Assembly (NCBI GenBank): GCA_021773135.1
Contig: JAJFKP010000005.1
Location: 1-64,000, forward strand
Direction of reading: 5' to 3'
DNA length: 64,000 nucleotides
Source: Woeseiaceae bacterium
Lineage (GTDB): Bacteria > Pseudomonadota > Gammaproteobacteria > Steroidobacterales > Woeseiaceae
Shown here one piece after another: positions 59,702-64,000 of this stretch. The notes under the pieces were generated by a model, which did no database searches, was not told the DNA's origin, and saw nothing but the letters and a program-made list of their open reading frames with translations. A program made the translations under genes and the position numbers. Numbering within the stretch: position 1 is the stretch's first letter; each line of letters opens with the position of its first letter.

Positions 59702-59987
59702 GGGGTCGAACCGAATTAAACGACAGTTTTCGTGATTCTGGGTGTGGCTAACGGCGGCATAGTCGAAAGACAAATCGTCAACATCGCACTAATGCAGATA
59801 CTTACTGATAAGTTTTGCACGGCCTGAATGACACAGCGTCGTTGACGAAAGTTCGGAAAAGACCAATGCCTGCGGTGTTGCCAGCGATTATCCGCCCAAG
59901 GAGCAATCAAGACACTGTTGGGGCGTCCGGTGCCGATCGACAAATGTGGCCGACCAAAGCTGATGCGCTAAAAATCGGTTCGACCCC
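59702..59987. mobile_element. MITE-like element E3
   Basis: 286 bp with perfect inverted ends GGGGTCGAACCGA (59702-59714) and TCGGTTCGACCCC (59975-59987). The interior (TTTTCGTGATTCTGGG, GGCTAACGGCGGCA, ATGCAGATACTTACTG, TTGACGAAAGTTCGGAA) is shared with E4 and partly with E1. It abuts the stop codon of the upstream hydrolase, so it forms that transcript's 3' end. Confidence 0.75.
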
Positions 59988-60163
59988 TAACGGTTGCGCC
60001 CGAAATGGCAGTCGTTCGGGCTGCAATACCAATCTCCGCAGTTTCGGTTCTGGATCCATCGGCTCTGATGATTGCTTATGTGTTGAAGCGCCGGCGTCCG
60101 GAAAGACTCACACTTGCTCGCTGGTGCCGCTTGCAGCTGCTACTGGCCGAAAGTGGTCGCCTG

Positions 60164-60334
60164 CTAATAGGTAGGTGATTCACTTCCAAGTAATTGAAGA
60201 ACAACCAGACCGGCCATAATCATCATCGTGGCGATGAACATGAGATGCAGCGACTTGCGTGACCTGTCGAACCAAGTAATCAGGAACAAGATTACGCCCG
60301 CACCCAGCAGGAAGTATCCAAAGTATATGACCAT
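60164..60334 (-). CDS. Small two-helix membrane protein
   Basis: A 56-codon frame from ATG 60334 to TAG 60164 on the reverse strand. It encodes MVIYFGYFLLGAGVILFLIT, a short basic loop WFDRSRKSLH, and a second hydrophobic helix LMFIATMMIMAGLVVLQLLG, then a polar tail. Two membrane helices joined by a positively charged loop are a strong sign of a real small membrane protein, although no family is recognised. A GGA lies just before the ATG. Such genes are often missed by length cut-offs. Confidence 0.55.
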   Translation of the reverse strand: MVIYFGYFLLGAGVILFLITWFDRSRKSLHLMFIATMMIMAGLVVLQLLGSESPTY

Positions 60335-60363
60335 TTCCGGGCTATTCTACCGGACAATCTGTA

Positions 60364-60430
60364 TGGCTGCTTCTGGCCGAAACCAGCTCCTGGGCTGTTA
60401 AACTACTGATAGGACGCTACTGATCTAAAT
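60364..60430 (+). repeat. 65-bp repeat family, copy B5
   Basis: GGCTGCTTCTGGCCGAAACC, AGCTCCTGGGCTGTTAAACTACTG and GACGCTACTGATCTAAAT. It lies in the leader of the NTF2-like gene. A shorter relative (GCTACTGGCCGAAAGTGG) is at 60139. Confidence 0.75.
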
Positions 60431-60504
60431 TAGTCTTTCGTTCCCATCGCGTAGTATTGACGGTCGAGCAGTTGTTGGTGCAATTTGTGTCGAAGGAGAT
60501 AATC

Positions 60505-60978
60505 GTGAAATTCTTTGCCCCTTTGTTTTTTCTTGTTTCTCTATGGTCCGCAGATTGTGCGGCGCAAACCGAAGCTGATAAGACGGCAATCCTTCAAACG
60601 TTCGACTCCTGGAATGCAGGTTGGGCGGAGGCTGACGCTGATTTGGCTGTTCAAGACTATGCTGACGACTCGGACTGGACTAACGCTTTCGGCGATCGTT
60701 TCCAGGGAAAAGATTCATTGCGGGAAGGTCTCGCATACATCTTTAGTCTTGGATTCGTGATGGCTGGTGACTCCGCCGGCAACGAATACAACGATGTGAT
60801 TTTTCTCTCGCCAAACGTCGCAACGGTTCGCAGCAAATTAGTTCGTTCCGGACAGCAGACGTCTACTGGCGAGGTCATGTTGGATCGCCACGTCAATCAT
60901 CTGCGGGTTTACCAAAAACGAGACGGCCGCTGGCTAATCGTTAACCACATGATTTCTCAGGCCAAAGAAAAAGGCTAG
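60505..60978 (+). CDS. Secreted NTF2-like (SgcJ/DUF4440) protein
   Basis: 157 residues with a GTG start at 60505 after AAGGAG. The signal peptide ends WSADCAAQTE. The mature fold begins ADKTAILQTFDSWNAGWAEADADLAVQDYADDSDWTNAFGDRFQGKDSLREGLAYIF and continues to VNHLRVYQKRDGRWLIVNHMISQ, the cone-shaped NTF2-like domain of the SgcJ/EcaC/DUF4440 group. These bind small hydrophobic ligands or act as isomerase-like enzymes. The secreted form has no known role. Confidence 0.85.
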   Translation: MKFFAPLFFLVSLWSADCAAQTEADKTAILQTFDSWNAGWAEADADLAVQDYADDSDWTNAFGDRFQGKDSLREGLAYIFSLGFVMAGDSAGNEYNDVIFLSPNVATVRSKLVRSGQQTSTGEVMLDRHVNHLRVYQKRDGRWLIVNHMISQAKEKG

Positions 60979-60995
60979 ATACGCCGCGTTGAATA

Positions 60996-61065
60996 CGGCT
61001 ACTTCTGGCCGGACCCAGCCGCTGGGCCGCTAAACCACTGAGAGGCCGCTTCCGACCCAACGCGA
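60996..61065 (+). repeat. 65-bp repeat family, copy B6
   Basis: GGCTACTTCTGGCCGGACCC, AGCCGCTGGGCCGCTAAACCACTG and GGCCGCTTCCGACCCAACGCG. It follows the NTF2-like stop by about 20 nt. Confidence 0.75.
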
Positions 61066-61177
61066 CCAAAGAGACCTTTTCAACCAACCTGCTATGGCGG
61101 CTAAAATCCCGATATCCGTTTACAACTCATCAATTTGTCAAGCGCACGCTCAGATCCCTTTATTTTTGAGAACTGTC

Positions 61178-61897
61178 ATGTCAGCGCAGAAACTTAGTGA
61201 AAAGGCAGCTAAAACAGCATCCCCCCGCCAGTGGATCAGACTAGTTGTGGCGTATCTATTTATCCCGTTAATTTTATTGGCATGCGGTGGGGACCTTGGT
61301 TGGTGGCAGGCGTGGCTCTATTCCCTATTGATTCTTGCCGCTGGTGTAGGGGGGCGCCTATGGGCGGAGCAGCGACATCCCGGATTGATGGCCGAACGAC
61401 AAAATATCGAAAATATCAAAAACGCAAAATCCTGGGACAAAGTGCTTGCTCCTCTGATGGCCGTGAGTGTCGGGTATCTTATGGTCTTTGTAGCAGGGCT
61501 GGACCACCGCTATAACTGGTCCTCCGAATTTCCGCCAGGGATCAACCTTATTGGCTTCATCTTGATCTCGCTCGGATACGGCTTCGCTGCGTGGGCATTG
61601 GCAGAAAACCGTTATTTCTCCAGCGTGGTGCGCATTCAGACGGACCGAGGGCATGTAGTATGTGACAGTGGTCCGTACCGGTACGTGCGGCATCCAGGCT
61701 ATGCCGGTAATATTCTCGCACTGTTCGGAATTGTTCTTGCTCTGAGTTCGGTTTGGACGTTGATTCCTACGGCGGTGGCTTCAATCATCGCGGTGATTAG
61801 AACCGTACTTGAAGACCAGAGTTTACAGGAAGAGTTGCCAGGCTATCGAGACTATTCACGTCGCGTACGGTATCGGTTGATTCCTTGGATATATTGA
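61178..61897 (+). CDS. Isoprenylcysteine carboxyl methyltransferase-like membrane protein
   Basis: 239 residues from the ATG at 61178. An upstream in-frame ATG at 61094 is less likely. There are about five membrane segments. The C-terminal signature is clear: VRIQTDRGHVVCDSGPYRYVRHPGYAGN, then LEDQSLQEELPGYRDYSRRVRYRLIPWIY. The G-P-Y-x-x-x-R-H-P-x-Y motif and the E-E-x-x-L-x-x-x-x-P-G-Y-x-x-Y motif bind SAM in ICMT/PEMT-type enzymes. Bacterial members methylate unknown lipophilic substrates in the inner membrane. Confidence 0.9.
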   Translation: MSAQKLSEKAAKTASPRQWIRLVVAYLFIPLILLACGGDLGWWQAWLYSLLILAAGVGGRLWAEQRHPGLMAERQNIENIKNAKSWDKVLAPLMAVSVGYLMVFVAGLDHRYNWSSEFPPGINLIGFILISLGYGFAAWALAENRYFSSVVRIQTDRGHVVCDSGPYRYVRHPGYAGNILALFGIVLALSSVWTLIPTAVASIIAVIRTVLEDQSLQEELPGYRDYSRRVRYRLIPWIY

Positions 61898-62040
61898 GAA
61901 ACCGGAGTGATAAATTTTCCATATTAGAGATTGACCTCCAACCGAGAGAGTTACGCGCCGCCGAACAAGAGTGTTCAAGTTGCCCCAACGCCGTGAAACT
62001 TGTGCTCTTTGCATTGGTCCGCCTAACCGGCAACGTTAAT

Positions 62041-62108
62041 GTCCGCTCCTGGCCGAAATCAACCGCTAGGCTGCCAAATTCATCCGAGACTGCTCTTGAC
62101 TCAACTCC
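62041..62108 (+). repeat. 65-bp repeat family, copy B7
   Basis: GTCCGCTCCTGGCCGAAATC, AACCGCTAGGCTGCCAAATTC and GACTGCTCTTGACTCAACTC. A more diverged copy. Apart from it, 61898-62291 holds nothing I can support. Confidence 0.65.
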
Positions 62109-62291
62109 ATCGTTCGCGTTTTCTGGCGCTGATCCGTTTCTAGATTATGGGTCGAGGCGATTTATGAAGGAACAGTATCAGCAATTCGGTGCGACCTTTT
62201 CTTACAGTGCCCGGAATTATTCGACTAGTGATAGAATCGGGATAGAGTGAATTTCACGGACGCGTGATAATTTTTCGGGAGTCGGTTCGAA

Positions 62292-62525
62292 ATGTGGAAG
62301 TTCAAAAAGGGGAATGCCAGAGCCAGCATTGTCTTGTTCTCACTGTTCGCAATTTCCGCATGTGCGACGACGCCCGGAGATCAAAGAGCGAGGCGAGCTC
62401 CCACAAAACATTGCGGAGACAATCAAATGATGATCTGCACAGGTAAATCATTTTCCCACATCGCGGGTAACAGCAACCTGAATTGTCGCTGCCGAACAAT
62501 GGCAGAAGCCGCTCCCTGTTCCTAG
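62292..62525 (+). CDS. Small cysteine-rich lipoprotein
   Basis: 77 residues. The signal ends LFSLFAISACATTPGD, a lipobox, leaving a mature chain of about 53 residues with five cysteines besides the lipidated one (KHCGDNQMMICTG, NCRCRTMAEAAPCS). The cysteines suggest disulfides or metal binding. No family recognised. A MITE-like element begins 65 nt downstream. Confidence 0.65.
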   Translation: MWKFKKGNARASIVLFSLFAISACATTPGDQRARRAPTKHCGDNQMMICTGKSFSHIAGNSNLNCRCRTMAEAAPCS

Positions 62526-62589
62526 TCGCCGAATTGAGTTACCTGGTCCCGCGGACCGTCCCAAAAACGCACGTCGAACTCACAATTAC

Positions 62590-62860
62590 GGGTCGAGCCA
62601 AGTTAACCGACGGTTTTCGTGATTTTGGGCATGCCTAACGGCGGCACATTCGAAAGGCAATTTATCAATGCCACCCCAATGCAGATACTACTTAATAGGT
62701 CTTGCACGGTCGGATTGACGCAGCGTAGTTGACGAGAGATCGGAAGAAAGCCAACGCCTGCGATGTGGTTGGTGATAATCGGCTCAACGAGAAAATTGAA
62801 ACTGCGATTGGCCGTGCCACGCACGTCGGCAAGCCTGGCTGGTAGCCAAATCGTTTCGTA
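62590..62860. mobile_element. MITE-like element E4 (degenerate)
   Basis: About 270 bp. The left end GGGTCGAGCCAAGTTAA is a mutated GGGGTCGAACCGAATTA, and the right end AATCGTTTCG is a mutated AATCGGTTCG. The interior (TTTTCGTGATTTTGGG, CCTAACGGCGGCA, ATGCAGATAC, TTGACGAGAGATCGGAAG) is closely related to E3. No gene is supported from 62526 to 62957. Confidence 0.65.
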
Positions 62861-62957
62861 AAAAGATCAGCGCGATGTCAGTCGAAAAAAATTTCATCTA
62901 GCGGTGATGTCAGTGCTATCGGTGCAGCATAAGCACCACTCTCTCCCGCCGACACAC

Positions 62958-63728
62958 CTAACTTTCCACGACCATCAGAGCGCCTGCTGAAAGGCATCTC
63001 TGTAGCACCGATTGCAAGTCAAAATCGGATGAATGCGCCAGGCATTTCTCTACCGCTTCCCCAAGAACGTTCCTCGATACGAGGCATTCAAGGAACGTAG
63101 ATTCCGCAGGATTAAGTCGCCACAATTCGACATCCAGCTTGGGACGGACGACCAGAACTGAGTCGGGTCCCATGTCTAAGCTAACATTCTTGTCACCAAC
63201 GAAACTTTCTTGGTTGACTTTCCAGATACGAAATATTGGATACATCGAGTGAATCAATCGGCATGCTGGTCCCATACAAAGGCGGAGTTTCGGCCAGTCT
63301 TCAGCAGCAAACTGCTGAAGTGAGCTCGGTTCGAACCTTGGCGGGTCGGCCGCATGGAAAACAGTGTGATAATCCCACTCTAGTCGACTGACATCCGCCA
63401 GGTATGGAAGACTTGACACAGTTTGCAACCGACTCAGAAAACGTGGCATCGCTCGACCAAATTCGTGAATATCACCGGATCGCGACGGGTGTGCGCGTGT
63501 GTATTGATCCGCCATATATCGAAAAAAGTCTCTCCCGACCAACTGCTCTGTAACCGGATAGATTGCCGCCAATGCATCCGTTAAGGAAGACTGGAAATTA
63601 TTACGGTACACATTGAATCGCCGTGCCGCCGGCAAGTGATCGTCAAGCACCAGGCCCTGCAAATGATGCAGATCATCGCCCCAGAGATCGGCTGCAAATG
63701 CCCGCTGTAGATTATGCAGCGCTTTCAT
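62958..63728 (-). CDS. DUF2063 protein (HvfC/BufC-like, bufferin biosynthesis)
   Basis: 256 residues from the ATG at 63728 (63737 possible). The N-terminal DUF2063 domain reads LQRAFAADLWG...RRFNVYRNNFQSSLTDALAAIYPVTEQLVGRDFFRYMADQYTRAHPSRSGDIHEFGRAMPRFL, then the PYLADVSRLEWDYH motif. The C-terminal half has a winged-helix-like structure. Such proteins are the partner subunits of DUF692 enzymes and deliver the precursor peptide during modification. It overlaps the upstream DUF692 gene by 17 nt, a coupled pair as known from bufferin operons. Confidence 0.88.
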   Translation of the reverse strand: MKALHNLQRAFAADLWGDDLHHLQGLVLDDHLPAARRFNVYRNNFQSSLTDALAAIYPVTEQLVGRDFFRYMADQYTRAHPSRSGDIHEFGRAMPRFLSRLQTVSSLPYLADVSRLEWDYHTVFHAADPPRFEPSSLQQFAAEDWPKLRLCMGPACRLIHSMYPIFRIWKVNQESFVGDKNVSLDMGPDSVLVVRPKLDVELWRLNPAESTFLECLVSRNVLGEAVEKCLAHSSDFDLQSVLQRCLSAGALMVVES

Positions 63729-64000
63729 GCAGGTCACTGAGAATTCGGCCGGCGACCTCAGCTTCCGCGATCAGTTGATCCAGAGGTGGAAGATTGACAT
63801 CCCATTCGATAAGGGTTGGTTTGGCACCCATGAGATTCAGTGTTTCAGTGTAGAGTGACCAAACGGCGTCGCTTACAGGCGCGGCATGGTCATCGATGCG
63901 AATCTCTCCGTCCGAAAACTCCTTGAGTGTATGCCCCGCCAAATGAATCTCATCAACCAATTCGCCCGGCACATCGCTTAAATACTGGAGTGCGTCGAAG
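63712..64000 (-). CDS. DUF692 multinuclear iron oxidase (HvfB/BufB-like), C-terminal part
   Basis: The frame is open to the right edge, so only the last 96 codons are present (FDALQYLSDVPGELVDEIHLAGH...). The IHLAGH motif with the following ISDH-like IDDHAAPVSDAVWSLY and TLIEWDVNLPPLDQLIAEA are the C-terminal metal-ligand region of DUF692 enzymes. These barrel enzymes use a multi-iron centre to modify cysteines in small secreted peptides, making copper-binding bufferins with thiooxazole groups. The precursor gene is expected just to the right of the window. Confidence 0.88.
   Translation of the reverse strand, partial: FDALQYLSDVPGELVDEIHLAGHTLKEFSDGEIRIDDHAAPVSDAVWSLYTETLNLMGAKPTLIEWDVNLPPLDQLIAEAEVAGRILSDLHESAA

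Noticed and set aside
59716-62824. Two similar reverse-strand frames of about 75 codons at 59716-59943 and 62603-62824
   Set aside because: Their similarity comes from the MITE-like elements E3 and E4. They have no start signals, and the element interior is not conserved as protein in E1 and E2.

Overview
The window looks like chromosomal DNA of a heterotrophic, probably marine Gammaproteobacterium. The evidence is a mid-GC composition, Gram-negative envelope genes (many lipoproteins with lipoboxes, BamE-like protein, MtgA, two TonB-dependent receptors), an orphan SoxC-type sulfite dehydrogenase with its cytochrome, DUF6152 proteins, a bufferin-type DUF692/DUF2063 pair, and abundant short intergenic repeats. 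A Woeseiaceae/Steroidobacterales-like source is a guess from gene content and was not tested by any search.

Layout. 1-9.3 kb is core-like: a reverse-strand surface lipoprotein with tandem Ig-like domains preceded by a cyclic-di-GMP-I (GEMM) riboswitch; a three-gene lipoprotein operon; mtgA; a TlpA-like thioredoxin; sulfite dehydrogenase and its cytochrome c; an NSS sodium symporter; and tRNA-Arg(TCG) with its promoter and terminator. From the tRNA to about 31.85 kb lie two accessory blocks of about 11 kb, each ending in a copy of the tRNA-Arg 3' end that carries an array of small palindromes. Block 1 holds an MFS exporter, a LysR regulator with a strong candidate operator, an esterase, a PhoD phosphatase, a TonB receptor and two DUF6152 proteins. 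They look like one uptake and hydrolysis cluster for an unknown ester or phosphoester. Block 2 holds an EamA permease, a HIT protein, a GIN-domain lipoprotein, a serine beta-lactamase-like hydrolase, an ECF sigma/FecR/STN-TonB receptor signalling cassette, and type II NADH dehydrogenase.

32-43 kb has two amidohydrolase lipoproteins, a zinc-ribbon protein, a redoxin operon opposite a MarR regulator with a C-terminal cysteine cluster and two matching operators, an MFS permease, and a lipoprotein with 15 perfect-length 12-bp repeats. 43.3-46 kb is decaying DNA: an FMN reductase pseudogene (lost start codon, three in-frame TAGs), a DUF5996 fragment cut at an IS3-type element, and an IS whose own genes are damaged. 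46-62.5 kb is a loose set of small enzymes and secreted proteins (HAD, TPR protein, a BTAD regulator fused to an alpha/beta hydrolase, homocysteine methyltransferase, TfoX-N, methyltransferase, DUF1801, DLH-like hydrolase, NTF2-like, ICMT-like) separated by two repeat families. The right edge carries the DUF2063 and DUF692 genes of a bufferin-like (copper-binding RiPP) locus whose precursor gene should lie just outside.

Two dispersed repeat families stand out: a MITE-like element with GGGGTCGAACCGA inverted ends (four copies, 34.6-62.9 kb), and a roughly 65-bp element with a CAGCC/GGCTG hairpin (seven copies, 46-62 kb, all in the same orientation). No phage, CRISPR array or integrase was seen.
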